The notes under the pieces were generated by a model. It ran no database searches. It worked only from the letters and a program-made list of their open reading frames with translations, and had not been told where the DNA came from. Position numbers and translations under genes: made by a program. From contig OY760517.1 of NCBI GenBank assembly GCA_963663615.1, positions 1,178,001 to 1,242,000 of the forward strand: 64,000 nt of DNA, in the 5' to 3' direction. Of this stretch, positions 1 through 9,110 are shown in pieces. Within the stretch, counting starts at the first letter, position 1, and the number at the start of each line of letters is the position of its first letter. The DNA comes from G963663615 sp963663615. Its GTDB lineage: Bacteria > Bacteroidota > Ignavibacteria > Ignavibacteriales > Melioribacteraceae.

Positions 1-935
1 TTACTATAAATAAGGTGTGTGGTTCAGGTCTTAAATCTGTAATGCTTGCTGCCCAGGCAATTATGACTGGTGATGCCGATACTATAATTGCCGGTGGTAT
101 GGAAAACATGTCACAAATACCATATTATGTTACTAACGTTCGTGACGGATATAAAATGGGTCATCAGCAAATGGTTGATGGTTTAATTCGTGACGGGTTG
201 TGGGATGTATATGATGATGTTCACATGGGTAACTTAGCCGAATTGTGTGCAGCTGAGTATGATATTACGCGTGAAGATCAGGATAATTTTGCTATTGGTA
301 GTTATAAAAAGTCAATGCAAGCTACTGAAAATGGCAAATTTAAAGCTGAAATTGTTCCTGTTGAAATACCTCAGCGTAAAGGTGATCCAATATTGTATGA
401 CAAGGATGAAGATCCGTTTAATGTTAATTTCGATAAACTACCAAAACTGCGTCCGGTATTCAAAAAAGATGGTACTGTTACAGCAGCAAATGCCTCTTCA
501 TTAAATGATGGTGCTGCGGCAATTTTGGTTATGTCGAAAGAAAAAGCTGAAGCACTCGGTTTAAAGCCAATGGCGAAAATAATTGCACAGGCATCTGCTG
601 CAAAAGATCCAAAATGGTTTACAACTGCACCTGTTGATTCAATTAAAAAAGTTTTGGCTAAAGCAGGCAAAACTACTGATGATATTGATGTATTTGAAAT
701 CAATGAGGCTTTTTCTGTTGTTTCACTTGCAGTAAATAAATTGCTTGAACTAAATCCTGACAAGGTTAACCTTAATGGTGGTGCCGTTAGTATTGGTCAT
801 CCAATTGGAGCCAGTGGTGCAAGAATATTAACAACATTGTTACATGTAATGAAAGCAGAAAACAAAAAGACTGGTTTGGCATCACTGTGTATTGGTGGTG
901 GTGAAGCCAGCTCTCTTATAGTTGAATTACCATAG
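1..935 (+). CDS. Acetyl-CoA C-acetyltransferase (thiolase), 5'-truncated by window edge
   Basis: The reading frame is open from base 3 through the left edge, so the gene starts outside the window. About 310 residues are visible, so roughly the first 80 of a normal thiolase of about 390 are missing. The acyl-accepting cysteine is seen in KVCGSG (Cys codon at 18-20). The C-terminal motifs NEAF, GGAVSIGHPIGASGAR and CIGGGEAS carry the other catalytic His and Cys. Thiolases condense or cleave acetoacetyl-CoA and longer 3-ketoacyl-CoA in the cytoplasm. The chain-length preference cannot be read from the sequence. A strong terminator follows, so it is not co-transcribed with the regulator downstream. 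Confidence 0.95.
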   Translation, partial: TINKVCGSGLKSVMLAAQAIMTGDADTIIAGGMENMSQIPYYVTNVRDGYKMGHQQMVDGLIRDGLWDVYDDVHMGNLAELCAAEYDITREDQDNFAIGSYKKSMQATENGKFKAEIVPVEIPQRKGDPILYDKDEDPFNVNFDKLPKLRPVFKKDGTVTAANASSLNDGAAAILVMSKEKAEALGLKPMAKIIAQASAAKDPKWFTTAPVDSIKKVLAKAGKTTDDIDVFEINEAFSVVSLAVNKLLELNPDKVNLNGGAVSIGHPIGASGARILTTLLHVMKAENKKTGLASLCIGGGEASSLIVELP

Positions 936-962
936 CGTACCTTTCCGACAATAAATCCCAGT

Positions 963-988
963 GCCTCCCCTTCGGGAGGCTTTTTTTA
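963..988 (+). terminator. Intrinsic terminator after thiolase gene
   Basis: A 7-bp GC-rich stem (GCCTCCC / GGGAGGC) with a CTTC tetraloop is followed directly by a run of seven T. This is a textbook Rho-independent terminator 27 bases after the thiolase stop. Confidence 0.93.
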
Positions 989-1178
989 TCCATTTGACAC
1001 AACTCAAATATTATTCTGTTTGCACCTGTTCGGTTAAATAAGCTGGAATCATTACTATTAGTAGATTAGTATAATATAATCAAACCAATTTCCGTGAATT
1101 CATATTGTAAGCTCTTCAATTAACTTATGTTAGTATAGTCCTCCTCATTTCGGTTCAAGAATAAAAATTTTAGAACAA

Positions 1179-1207
1179 TTGATATAGTTAAGTAGATTTG
1201 CTATATT
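1179..1207 (+). promoter_or_regulatory. Sigma-70 type promoter of the LacI-family regulator gene
   Basis: TTGATA at 1179-1184 and TATATT at 1202-1207 are separated by exactly 17 bases. Transcription would begin near 1214, only about 24 bases before the regulator start codon and inside the palindromes at 1210-1231. The same spacing and -10 sequence recur before the second feoA and before the 38360 gene, which supports the reading. Confidence 0.75.
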
Positions 1208-1209
1208 AG

Positions 1210-1231
1210 TAACCGGTTAAGTTACCGGTAA
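1210..1231 (+). promoter_or_regulatory. Tandem LacI-family operator (two CCGG-centred palindromes)
   Basis: Two perfect 10-bp palindromes, TAACCGGTTA (1210-1219) and TTACCGGTAA (1222-1231), have centres 12 bp apart. A-rich arms around a central CG step are typical of LacI/GalR-family operators. They cover the predicted transcription start and sit just before the start codon at 1238, so bound protein would block its own gene. I did not see the same palindrome before uxuB, kduI, the mannanases or the symporter. Confidence 0.7.
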
Positions 1232-1237
1232 AGAACT

Positions 1238-2245
1238 ATGAGTATGACAAAAAAAAGAAATGTTACATTACTTGATATTGCAAAGGAACTGAAAGTTACC
1301 AAAGTTACAGTATCAAAAGCGTTGCGGGGTCATCCCGATATTTCGGAAAAGACGAGCATCCTGGTAAAGGAAACTGCTGAAAAAATGGGTTATATACCCA
1401 ATTTGGCAGCAAAGAATCTTTCATCCAGAAAAACAAATACAATTGGTGTAATAGTGCCAAAGGTTGCACACAGCTTTTATCCATCGCTTGTTGATGCACT
1501 ATACAGCTATGCCCGATTAAATAATTACGAGATTGTTCTAACGGTTTCGCAGGAAGATACCGATCTTGAAAAACAGCATATAATAACTATGCTTTCAATG
1601 CAGGTAGATGGCATTATTGCGGCAGTTACCAATAACACTACAGATAAAAATATTTTCAATCTTATTAGAGATTATAATATTCCCCTTATCCAAATCGATA
1701 GAACGATTACAAATCAGTTTACCAGAATTGTTTTTGATGATGTTGAGGGTACTTATAATGCCGTAAAATATGCTTTGGAAAATGGTGCCAAAAAACCTGC
1801 GTTTGTTGGTGGTAATCATAAACTTCATGTTGGTCATGGAAGGCTGGAAGGATATAAGAAGGCTCTGGATGAAGCGGGTGTTGAACTGGATGAGAGGATG
1901 CTACTTGAAGGTGGATTTAACGAAAAGGTGGGGTATAATGCACTGATGGAATTCAATGATAATAATTGTATGCCCGATTTTATTTTTGCAGTTACCTACC
2001 CAATTGCACTTGGTATAAGCTCAGCTGCAAAAGAGTTGGGACTAAGTATTCCTGAACAGTTGGAGATTATAAGTTTTGGGGACAGTTTTTTTAACAAGCA
2101 TCTTAGTCCACCAATAAAAAGCATTTACCAGGATACAGATAAAATGGCAAGAAGTGCAATAAGTGAGGTGATTTATGCTATTGAAAACAAACAAACTTAT
2201 GAACCAAAAAATATAATTATAAAGTCTGATATAAGATATAAATAG
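1238..2245 (+). CDS. LacI/GalR-family transcriptional regulator
   Basis: The protein has 335 residues, normal for the family. The N-terminal helix-turn-helix is clear (VTLLDIAKELKVTKVTVSKA, about residues 9-28), followed by the hinge helix with NLAAKNLSS that inserts into the operator minor groove. From about residue 65 a periplasmic-binding-protein-like sugar-sensing domain follows (TIGVIVPKVAHSFYPSLVDA). It heads the uronate genes, starting 53 bases before the UxuB-type gene with no terminator between, so it probably shares their transcript and senses a uronate or KDG-type intermediate. The ligand is inference. The start codon lies only 6 bases after an operator palindrome, with no good Shine-Dalgarno. 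An in-frame ATG at 1244 is an alternative. Confidence 0.93.
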   Translation: MSMTKKRNVTLLDIAKELKVTKVTVSKALRGHPDISEKTSILVKETAEKMGYIPNLAAKNLSSRKTNTIGVIVPKVAHSFYPSLVDALYSYARLNNYEIVLTVSQEDTDLEKQHIITMLSMQVDGIIAAVTNNTTDKNIFNLIRDYNIPLIQIDRTITNQFTRIVFDDVEGTYNAVKYALENGAKKPAFVGGNHKLHVGHGRLEGYKKALDEAGVELDERMLLEGGFNEKVGYNALMEFNDNNCMPDFIFAVTYPIALGISSAAKELGLSIPEQLEIISFGDSFFNKHLSPPIKSIYQDTDKMARSAISEVIYAIENKQTYEPKNIIIKSDIRYK

Positions 2246-2298
2246 TCAGATAAGTAAGGCTTACAAATTAAAATAAACAACAACGGAGAAATAAATTA

Positions 2299-3141
2299 AT
2301 GGAATATTCATTCAATCATCTCAAGGGTAAAAACTGCGTTATTACCGGCGGCGGCGGTGTTATTGGTAAAACCATTGCAGAAGGTTTGGCTTCTGTTGGT
2401 GTAAATATTGCAATTCTTGATATTTCAATTGAGGCTGCTACAAATGCTGCCAACGACCTTAAAGAAAAACATGGTATTAAAGCCATAGGTATTAAAACCG
2501 ATGTATTAAAAAAAGAATCGGTTATTGAAGCTAAAAAAACAGTAGTAGCCGAGCTTGGCGAGGTTGATTTTCTTATAAATGGTGCTGGTGGTAACTCTCC
2601 AAGAGCTACTACAAAGCTTGAAACAATTGATGAAAAAAGCGATTTGATGGAATCCTTTTTTGGTCTTGATATTGAAGGTTTCGACTGGGTTTTTGATCTT
2701 AACTTTAAAGGTACATTAATACCTACAATGGTATTTGCCGAGGATATGGTAAAAGGGGGAAATGGTAATATTCTTAACATTTCGTCTATGAATTCATACC
2801 GACCGCTTACAAAAATTCCGGCGTATTCTGCTGCAAAAGCTTCAATAAATAACTTTACAGAATGGCTTTCTGTACATTTTGCCAAAACTAATGTAAGGGT
2901 AAATGCTATTGCACCGGGATTTTTTGTAACTAACCAAAACAGATTTTTACTTTTTGATCAGGAAAGTGGTGATCTTACTCCTCGTGGTGAAAAAATTGTA
3001 AATCTTACACCTATGGGTAGATTTGGTGAAGTTGAAGACCTTGTAGGTACAACTCTGTTTTTACTTTCCGATCTTTCCAAATTTGTTACCGGTATCGTTG
3101 TGCCGGTTGATGGTGGTTTTAACGCATTCAGCGGTGTTTAA
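2299..3141 (+). CDS. uxuB: SDR-family D-mannonate oxidoreductase (fructuronate reductase), UxuB-type
   Basis: This is a 280-residue short-chain dehydrogenase/reductase. It has the glycine-rich NAD(P)-binding stretch (VITGGGGVIGKTIAEGLA, about residues 12-30), NGAGG, the catalytic Ser in ISSMNSYRP and Tyr-x-x-x-Lys in YSAAK. The fold alone does not fix the substrate. The call rests on the next gene, mannonate dehydratase, 19 bases downstream, and on the known SDR-type UxuB that pairs with UxuA in Gram-positive and Bacteroidota genomes. It would interconvert D-fructuronate and D-mannonate in the cytoplasm. GGAG lies upstream of the ATG. Another SDR reductase remains possible. Confidence 0.82.
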   Translation: MEYSFNHLKGKNCVITGGGGVIGKTIAEGLASVGVNIAILDISIEAATNAANDLKEKHGIKAIGIKTDVLKKESVIEAKKTVVAELGEVDFLINGAGGNSPRATTKLETIDEKSDLMESFFGLDIEGFDWVFDLNFKGTLIPTMVFAEDMVKGGNGNILNISSMNSYRPLTKIPAYSAAKASINNFTEWLSVHFAKTNVRVNAIAPGFFVTNQNRFLLFDQESGDLTPRGEKIVNLTPMGRFGEVEDLVGTTLFLLSDLSKFVTGIVVPVDGGFNAFSGV

Positions 3142-3160
3142 TTTAAGAGGAGAACTGATT

Positions 3161-4348
3161 ATGGTTATGGAAAAAACATGGCGTTGGTACGGACCTAATG
3201 ATCCAGTAACGCTTAACTATATAAAACAAACCGGTGCTACTGGTATTGTTAACGCTCTGCATGAAGTTGCTATTGGTGAAGTATGGACCCCTGAAGCTAT
3301 CGCAGAAAGAAAAAAGATGATTGAAGATGCCGGAATGATATGGAGTGTTATTGAAAGTATTCCGGTTCATGAGGATATTAAACTTGGTAAACCCAATCGT
3401 GACGAATGGCTTGAAAAGTACAAGGAAAGCGTAAGAAATGCTGGTGCTGCAGGCATTAAAACTGTTTGCTATAATTTTATGCCGGTGCTGGATTGGACAA
3501 GAACAAATCTTGCCAAAAGGATGGATGACGGTGCAATAGCTCTTGAATTTGAAATTGTTGATGTTGCAGCTTTCGATGTTCATATGCTTAAAAGAAATAA
3601 TGCGGAAGCTGATTACACCCCTGACGTTTTGGATGCTGCCAAAGCCAAATTTAAAGCTATGACACAGGAAGACAAGGATACTCTGCAAAATAATATTATT
3701 GCTGGTCTGCCAGGCGGACAGGAAGGTTATAGTCTTGACAAATTTCTTGAAAAGCTGGAAACCTACAAGGATATTACACCTGATAAATACCGTGAGAATT
3801 TTGCATATTTCCTAAAGGCTGTAATTCCTGTTGCCGAGGAAGCAGGTGTAAAACTGGCAGTTCATCCCGATGACCCTCCTTTTACACTTTTTGGATTACC
3901 AAGAATTGTGAGCACTGAAGCTGATCTTGAGTTTATGTTTAGCGTTATCGATTCAATTTACAATGGTTATACTATGTGCACGGGTTCTTTTGGTGTAAGA
4001 GGTGATAATGACCTTGCCGGTATGGTTCGCAGACATGGTGATAAACTTAATTTTGTGCACCTTCGCAGTGTAAACAGACATAAAGATCATTGCTTTTTTG
4101 AAGATCAGCACCTTGCTGGTAGTGTGGATATGTTTGATGTTATTAAAGCTGTTCTTGAAGAACAGAAAAAACGTGAAGCCAGTGGCAGAACTGATGTACA
4201 AATTCCTATGAGACCAGATCACGGGCATGTTATTCTTGATGATATTAACAAAAAAACCAATCCCGGTTATTCTGCTATTGGCAGACTTAAAGGACTTGCC
4301 GAGCTCCGCGGAATGGAAATGGCTATTCTTAAAGGCGGACTTGTATAA
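3161..4348 (+). CDS. uxuA: Mannonate dehydratase
   Basis: UxuA dehydrates D-mannonate to 2-keto-3-deoxy-D-gluconate in hexuronate catabolism. From the ATG at 3161, which has AGAGGAGA 8 bases upstream, the protein is 395 residues, matching the family length. An earlier in-frame ATG at 3083 would overlap the previous gene and lacks this ribosome site. Recognisable family segments are the N-terminal WRWYGPNDPV, AVHPDDPPF, the GSFGVRGDND stretch, HLRSVNRH and the metal-site region RPDHGH near the C terminus. It is translated right after the UxuB-type gene, which makes its substrate. Confidence 0.96.
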   Translation: MVMEKTWRWYGPNDPVTLNYIKQTGATGIVNALHEVAIGEVWTPEAIAERKKMIEDAGMIWSVIESIPVHEDIKLGKPNRDEWLEKYKESVRNAGAAGIKTVCYNFMPVLDWTRTNLAKRMDDGAIALEFEIVDVAAFDVHMLKRNNAEADYTPDVLDAAKAKFKAMTQEDKDTLQNNIIAGLPGGQEGYSLDKFLEKLETYKDITPDKYRENFAYFLKAVIPVAEEAGVKLAVHPDDPPFTLFGLPRIVSTEADLEFMFSVIDSIYNGYTMCTGSFGVRGDNDLAGMVRRHGDKLNFVHLRSVNRHKDHCFFEDQHLAGSVDMFDVIKAVLEEQKKREASGRTDVQIPMRPDHGHVILDDINKKTNPGYSAIGRLKGLAELRGMEMAILKGGLV

Positions 4349-4389
4349 GTACAAGAAAGTTTTTTCTTATAATATTATTTGTTGTGATT

Positions 4390-4416
4390 ATTGCCGGGTG
4401 TTACAAGTCCGGCAAT
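4390..4416 (+). terminator. Hairpin between uxuA and kduI
   Basis: ATTGCCGG (4390-4397) pairs with CCGGCAAT (4409-4416) around an 11-base loop. There is no clear T run, so it may be a weak terminator or an mRNA stability or processing hairpin that sets uxuA and kduI expression apart. The 190-base gap holds no other recognisable element. Confidence 0.5.
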
Positions 4417-4538
4417 TTCCAAGCTTTTGTTTGAGGAGTAGAGAGGTATTAAAAGTTTGATAGTAGTTGAAAAACTTAAATTATTATTGATGTAAAGTTC
4501 TATTGTACAATATTATAAATAAATTAAGAGTTATATAA

Positions 4539-5369
4539 ATGGATGTAAGATATTCCCCAAATGAAAGAAGTTTTAAGCAGTTGAATACTGATGAACTTCG
4601 AGATACATTTTTAATTAAGCTGTTTAGTGAGGATGAAATTCCTCTGGTATATTCCGATATCGATCGTTCGATAACTGGTTCAGCCGTTCCGGTAAACAAG
4701 GTTTTGGAGCTTAGAGCGAGCAGAAAGGAAATGGCGGCTGATTATTTTACCGAAAGACGCGAACTGGGTATAATAAATATTGGTGGATCCGGAAAAGTGC
4801 AGGTTAGTGATAAAGTTTATGCAATGGTTAACAAGGATGCACTTTATGTTGGTAAAGGGAACCATGAAATATCATTTGCGAGTGATGACAAAAACGCTCC
4901 TGCAAAATTTTATTTTGTAAGTTACCCTGCACATACCGAGTATCCAACAACACATGCTAAATTTGAAGACGCAACTCCCGTAAAACTTGGTAGCCTGGAA
5001 ACCTCTAACGAGAGAACCATCTACAAATATATTTATCCTGACGGAATTAAATCATGCCAGTTGGTAATGGGTTTAACCGAACTGGAAAAAGGATCTGTAT
5101 GGAATACTATGCCAGCACATACGCATCAGAGACGTTCCGAAGTTTATATGTATTTTAATTTACCTGAAGATAACTTTGTAGTTCATCTTAACGGAAGTGC
5201 TTCCGAAACACGTCATATCATAATTCGCGATGGTGAGGCAGTTCTTTCAACAAGCTGGTCACTTCATTCGGGATGTGGTACAACCAACTATTCGTTTATC
5301 TGGGCAATGGGTGGCGAAAACCAGGATTTCGATGATATGGATTTTATACCACTCAAGGAAATGAGATAG
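4539..5369 (+). CDS. kduI: 4-deoxy-L-threo-5-hexosulose-uronate ketol-isomerase
   Basis: KduI isomerises the unsaturated-uronate product 5-keto-4-deoxyuronate to 2,5-diketo-3-deoxygluconate. The protein is 276 residues, close to the 278 of the E. coli enzyme. It carries the cupin zinc site: AHTHQRRSE supplies two His and a Glu, and the later LHSGCG supplies the fourth ligand. The N terminus MDVRYSPNERSFKQL is characteristic. It sits 9 bases ahead of kduD, the next enzyme in the route. Its presence implies the cell handles lyase-derived unsaturated uronates, from pectin, alginate or glycosaminoglycan, although no lyase is visible here. Confidence 0.96.
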   Translation: MDVRYSPNERSFKQLNTDELRDTFLIKLFSEDEIPLVYSDIDRSITGSAVPVNKVLELRASRKEMAADYFTERRELGIINIGGSGKVQVSDKVYAMVNKDALYVGKGNHEISFASDDKNAPAKFYFVSYPAHTEYPTTHAKFEDATPVKLGSLETSNERTIYKYIYPDGIKSCQLVMGLTELEKGSVWNTMPAHTHQRRSEVYMYFNLPEDNFVVHLNGSASETRHIIIRDGEAVLSTSWSLHSGCGTTNYSFIWAMGGENQDFDDMDFIPLKEMR

Positions 5370-5378
5370 GAGTTTACC

Positions 5379-6143
5379 ATGATCCTGAATGATTTTAATC
5401 TTAAAGGCAAAACTGCCCTGGTTACCGGCTGCAAAAGAGGTATAGGTAAAGCTATGGCTTTAGGTCTTGCAGAGGCTGGTGCTAATATTATTGGAGTTAG
5501 TGCCAGTCTGGAACTAACCGGAAGTATAGTTGAAGAAGAAGTTATAGCAACTGGTAGAAATTTTAGAGCCTATCAGTGCGATTTTTCAGATAGAAGCGAA
5601 CTATATACCTTTATTGATAAAATAAACAAAAAACATCAGGTTGATATACTTGTTAATAATGCAGGAACCATAATGAGGAGTTCGGCAGCCGAATTTCCTG
5701 ATGAGTATTGGGACAAGGTTATAGAGGTAAATTTGAGTGCACAGTTTATTTTAACTCGTGAATTTGGCAAACTGATGGTAGAAAGAGGGAAAGGGAAAGT
5801 TATTTTTACAGCCTCACTTCTTTCATTCCAGGGTGGTGTTACAGTACCAAGTTATGCTGCAAGCAAGGGTGGCATAAAACAAATAACAATGTCGTTCGCA
5901 AATGAGTGGGCACAACACGGAGTAAACGTTAATGCAATTGCTCCAGGTTATATTGCTACTGATAACACGGAAGAATTGCAACAAAACGAAACCAGAAGCA
6001 GACAGATATTGGAAAGAATTCCCGCAGGCAGATGGGGAGAAGCAGAAGATTTTAAAGGTCCGGTTGTGTTTCTTGCCAGTGAAGCTTCTAATTACGTAAA
6101 TGGTACTACACTTGTTGTTGATGGCGGCTGGATGGGTCGCTAA
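5379..6143 (+). CDS. kduD: 2-dehydro-3-deoxy-D-gluconate 5-dehydrogenase
   Basis: KduD reduces 2,5-diketo-3-deoxygluconate to KDG with NAD(P)H. The 254-residue SDR has the cofactor loop TGCKRGIGKAMALGLAEAG, the NNAGTIMR motif, the catalytic Ser in TASLLSFQGG, the YAASK active-site pair, and the KduD-typical NEWAQHGVNVNAIAPGYI and IPAGRWGEAEDFKGP. It follows kduI with a GGAG ribosome site and is the last gene of the uronate run, closed by a terminator at 6196. No KDG kinase or aldolase is in the window, so later steps are encoded elsewhere. Confidence 0.96.
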   Translation: MILNDFNLKGKTALVTGCKRGIGKAMALGLAEAGANIIGVSASLELTGSIVEEEVIATGRNFRAYQCDFSDRSELYTFIDKINKKHQVDILVNNAGTIMRSSAAEFPDEYWDKVIEVNLSAQFILTREFGKLMVERGKGKVIFTASLLSFQGGVTVPSYAASKGGIKQITMSFANEWAQHGVNVNAIAPGYIATDNTEELQQNETRSRQILERIPAGRWGEAEDFKGPVVFLASEASNYVNGTTLVVDGGWMGR

Positions 6144-6195
6144 ATCTTATTTTGATATAGTCTTATCCATCTAACACAAAATATTAATTGAGTGC

Positions 6196-6240
6196 AAAAG
6201 CCCTGAGAGCAGTTTCAAACTGTTTTTTGGGCTTTCTTAT
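6196..6240 (+). terminator. Terminator after kduD
   Basis: AAAAGCCC (6196-6203) pairs with GGGCTTT (6229-6235). An inner hairpin CAGTTT-C-AAACTG adds stability, and a T-rich tail follows. It separates the uronate operon from the mannan genes. The rest of the stretch to 6438 is AT-rich, and I see no gene or convincing promoter in it. Confidence 0.75.
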
Positions 6241-6438
6241 TTTATGGATTAAACTATAAATCTTAACAATCTTTTATGAAAATATACCATATTTATCAAA
6301 ATAATAAAAAAGTATCATTTCGATAATCGCACAATGTTGAAATTTGGCAGTCAGTTTGATTATCTCTCATTCCTAAAATGGTATGAATTTTGCATATTTT
6401 TAGAAAATTACCATGTTCTACAAAATATCGGAATACTA

Positions 6439-7761
6439 ATGAAAAAATATTTGGTTTATATACTGCTTGTACTTCTGATAGGTGCATGTTCTATTTTTAA
6501 TGTTGGTGATGAGGAACATTTTGTTACTGTAAAAGATACTCATTTTATGTTGGGGGAAAATCCTTATTATTTCGTTGGTACCAATTTTTGGTATGGTTGT
6601 TATCTTGGTTCACCTGGTGAAACAGGTGACAGGGAAAGACTTGAGCGGGAACTGGACCTGCTTGTAGAAAATGGTATTACTAATCTCAGGGTATTGGCTG
6701 CTTCCGAAAAATCGGAGATCGGCAATTCACTTACTCCTGCTGTACAAGCAGCACCAGGTGAGTATGATGAAGATTTACTTGTTGGACTTGACTATCTCCT
6801 CGAAGCGATGGCTAAACGCGAAATGAAAGCGGTAGTATTTCTGAATAATTATTGGGAATGGTCTGGCGGTATGTCGCAATACAATGCATGGTTTGGCGAT
6901 GAAAAAGCTTGTGATCCTATGGTTGAAGGCTGGGTAGTTTTTATGAATAAATCTGCCCGTTTTTACAAAAACAGGGAAGCAAACAGAGCCTACCGGAAAT
7001 TTATTAAAAACCTGATAAATAGAACGAATACTGTTAACGGTAAGAAATATAGTGAAGATGCAACAATTATGGCGTGGCAGCTTGCTAACGAACCTCGTCC
7101 TGGGGAAGGTAAAGAAGCGTTTCTAAATGTTGAAAGCTTCTATTGCTGGATAGATGAGACCGCAGCATATATCCATTCTCTTGATCCAAATCATCTGGTT
7201 ACAACCGGAAATGAAGGTACTATGGGGACGCTTGAAAGTGAAGAAGTTTATTTGAAGGCACATGCTTCAAGGCATTTGGATTACATTACTTTTCATATCT
7301 GGGCTAAAAACTGGAGCTGGTATAATGCAAATGATAAGGAAGGTACATTACCAACGGCAAAAGTTAAAGCGAAGGCATATTTTGATGAGCACATGAAGTT
7401 AGCCAGACAACTGAACAAACCTATTACACTTGAGGAATTTGGTTTGGGAAGAGATTTTGAACAAATTTCTGAAGAAGCAACAGTTACAGCAAGAGATGAA
7501 TACTTTAAGTATATGTTTAGTCTTGTTGCTGATAGTGCCAAGACAGGTGCCCCAATTGCAGGTGCCAATTTTTGGGCTTGGGGAGGCGAAGGCAGAGGTC
7601 AGCATACTGATGCCAAATGGCGAAAAGGAGATTCGTTTGTTGGTGATCCTCCGCAAGAACCACAGGGATTAAACTCGGTTTTCGATACTGATAATTCAAC
7701 CCTTAAAGTAATTAAGACACATTATGTGCAAATGAAAAAACTTTCTGAGAGAAATGACTAG
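6439..7761 (+). CDS. GH5-family endo-beta-1,4-mannanase, lipoprotein
   Basis: The chosen ATG gives 440 residues beginning with a lipoprotein signal (LLIGAC, lipidated Cys17), and the 35 codons upstream look non-coding. The TIM-barrel glycosidase has acid/base Glu in WQLANEPR (about residue 218) and nucleophile Glu in LEEFGLG (about residue 333). The substrate-binding aromatic segments FVGTNFWYG and ITFHIWAKNWSW match mannan-active GH5 enzymes (subfamily 7 type). It would sit on the outer membrane or in the periplasm and cut mannan or glucomannan internally. The 3' end overlaps the following GH26 gene by 8 bases. Family assignment is firm. Mannan specificity is inferred from motifs and from the neighbouring GH26 and GH130 genes. 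Confidence 0.88.
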   Translation: MKKYLVYILLVLLIGACSIFNVGDEEHFVTVKDTHFMLGENPYYFVGTNFWYGCYLGSPGETGDRERLERELDLLVENGITNLRVLAASEKSEIGNSLTPAVQAAPGEYDEDLLVGLDYLLEAMAKREMKAVVFLNNYWEWSGGMSQYNAWFGDEKACDPMVEGWVVFMNKSARFYKNREANRAYRKFIKNLINRTNTVNGKKYSEDATIMAWQLANEPRPGEGKEAFLNVESFYCWIDETAAYIHSLDPNHLVTTGNEGTMGTLESEEVYLKAHASRHLDYITFHIWAKNWSWYNANDKEGTLPTAKVKAKAYFDEHMKLARQLNKPITLEEFGLGRDFEQISEEATVTARDEYFKYMFSLVADSAKTGAPIAGANFWAWGGEGRGQHTDAKWRKGDSFVGDPPQEPQGLNSVFDTDNSTLKVIKTHYVQMKKLSERND

Positions 7762-8917
7762 AAAAAATATATTATCACTACTTACATTTTTACTACTTCT
7801 GCTCTATTCCTGTACTCCGGAATACAACAGTGTGGAATACCAGAAAGAGTTGGGAGTTAAGCTTGCCGATAGTATGGCTACAAAGGAAACGGTAAATTTA
7901 TTTTATAATCTGAAACAGATAAGTGGTGAAACAACAATATTCGGGCATCAGCATACAACCAAATACGGTATTGGCTGGTGTGGTGATACCTTAAGATCGG
8001 ATGTAAAAGATGTTACGGGTCATTTCCCCGGAATGTACGGCTGGGATTTTGACCATCTTTTCAATATGATTGAAACCGGTAGATATGACAATACTAAAGA
8101 TTTTGTTGTTGATGCCTATAATAGAGGTGGAGTTAATACTTTTGCCTGGCATTTCAGGAATCCTGTAACTGGAAGAACCTTTTATGATACTACAATTGCT
8201 GTTAAGCATATAATTCCCGGTGGTAGTCATCATAACTTTTACAAAATGAAGCTTGAAGCAATAGCTCATTTTTCCAAAAATCTTTTTGGTAAAAACGGTG
8301 AACTGATTCCAGTTATTTTCCGACCATACCACGAATTTGACGGGAGCTGGTTTTGGTGGGGAAAAAATCACTGCACAGAGGATGAATTCAAAACACTTTG
8401 GCAGTTTACAGTAAATTACCTTAGGGATACCCTGAATGTAACAAACTTTTTGTATGCATTTTCAACCGATAGAAAATTTAACAGTTCTGCCGAATTGCTA
8501 ACAAGATATCCGGGTGATGAATATGTTGATATACTGGCTCTGGATGATTATTGGGATTTTACTCCCCAGGGAGATGGACTTGAGGCAGTTGCGAGAAAAC
8601 TGGGTATTATTGATTCCCTTTGCAAAGTTAAAAACAAGCTCGCTGCTTTTTCCGAAACCGGAATGGAAAAAATTCCTGATACTACGTGGTGGACAGAAAA
8701 ACTTGCCCCTCTTGTTTCGGCTGACTCGTTAAATATAACCTACGTTATGGTTTGGCGTAATGTGCATAAGGGACACTTTTACGCTCCTTATAAGGGGCAT
8801 CCCTCCTCAGGCAATTTCATCAGATTTATGGAGGATGATAAAATCAGTTTTGAACATGAATTGCCCGAGCTTTACAACCGAATCCTTATACCTGCACAAT
8901 TAGCAATAAATGAATAA
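7754..8917 (+). CDS. GH26-family beta-mannanase, lipoprotein
   Basis: This 387-residue protein begins with a lipoprotein signal peptide (LLLLLYSC). GH26 signatures are present: FGHQHTTKYGIGW near the N terminus, the acid/base Glu in FRPYHEFDGSWFWWG (about residue 194) and the nucleophile Glu in FSETGMEK (about residue 301), plus the C-terminal MVWRN and HFYAPYKGH. These enzymes release mannobiose or mannooligosaccharides from beta-mannan. It overlaps the GH5 gene by 8 bases, so the two are translated from one message and probably act on the same polymer. A decayed relative of this gene lies at 12132-13185. Confidence 0.94.
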   Translation: MTRKNILSLLTFLLLLLYSCTPEYNSVEYQKELGVKLADSMATKETVNLFYNLKQISGETTIFGHQHTTKYGIGWCGDTLRSDVKDVTGHFPGMYGWDFDHLFNMIETGRYDNTKDFVVDAYNRGGVNTFAWHFRNPVTGRTFYDTTIAVKHIIPGGSHHNFYKMKLEAIAHFSKNLFGKNGELIPVIFRPYHEFDGSWFWWGKNHCTEDEFKTLWQFTVNYLRDTLNVTNFLYAFSTDRKFNSSAELLTRYPGDEYVDILALDDYWDFTPQGDGLEAVARKLGIIDSLCKVKNKLAAFSETGMEKIPDTTWWTEKLAPLVSADSLNITYVMVWRNVHKGHFYAPYKGHPSSGNFIRFMEDDKISFEHELPELYNRILIPAQLAINE

Positions 8918-9110
8918 AGCTTCATTTAACCCGCATTATTGTTGGGGTTTATCATAATAATAAAAAGTTATTTTATTGATAATCCCGCAAGCATTTCAAA
9001 TACTACTTTTATATACAAATATTGCTACAATCGCATTTTTTTTATTGGCACTATTTATGAACCATTCAATCCGTTATAGTAGTGCAAACTCTTAAATTTT
9101 ATGGATTATA

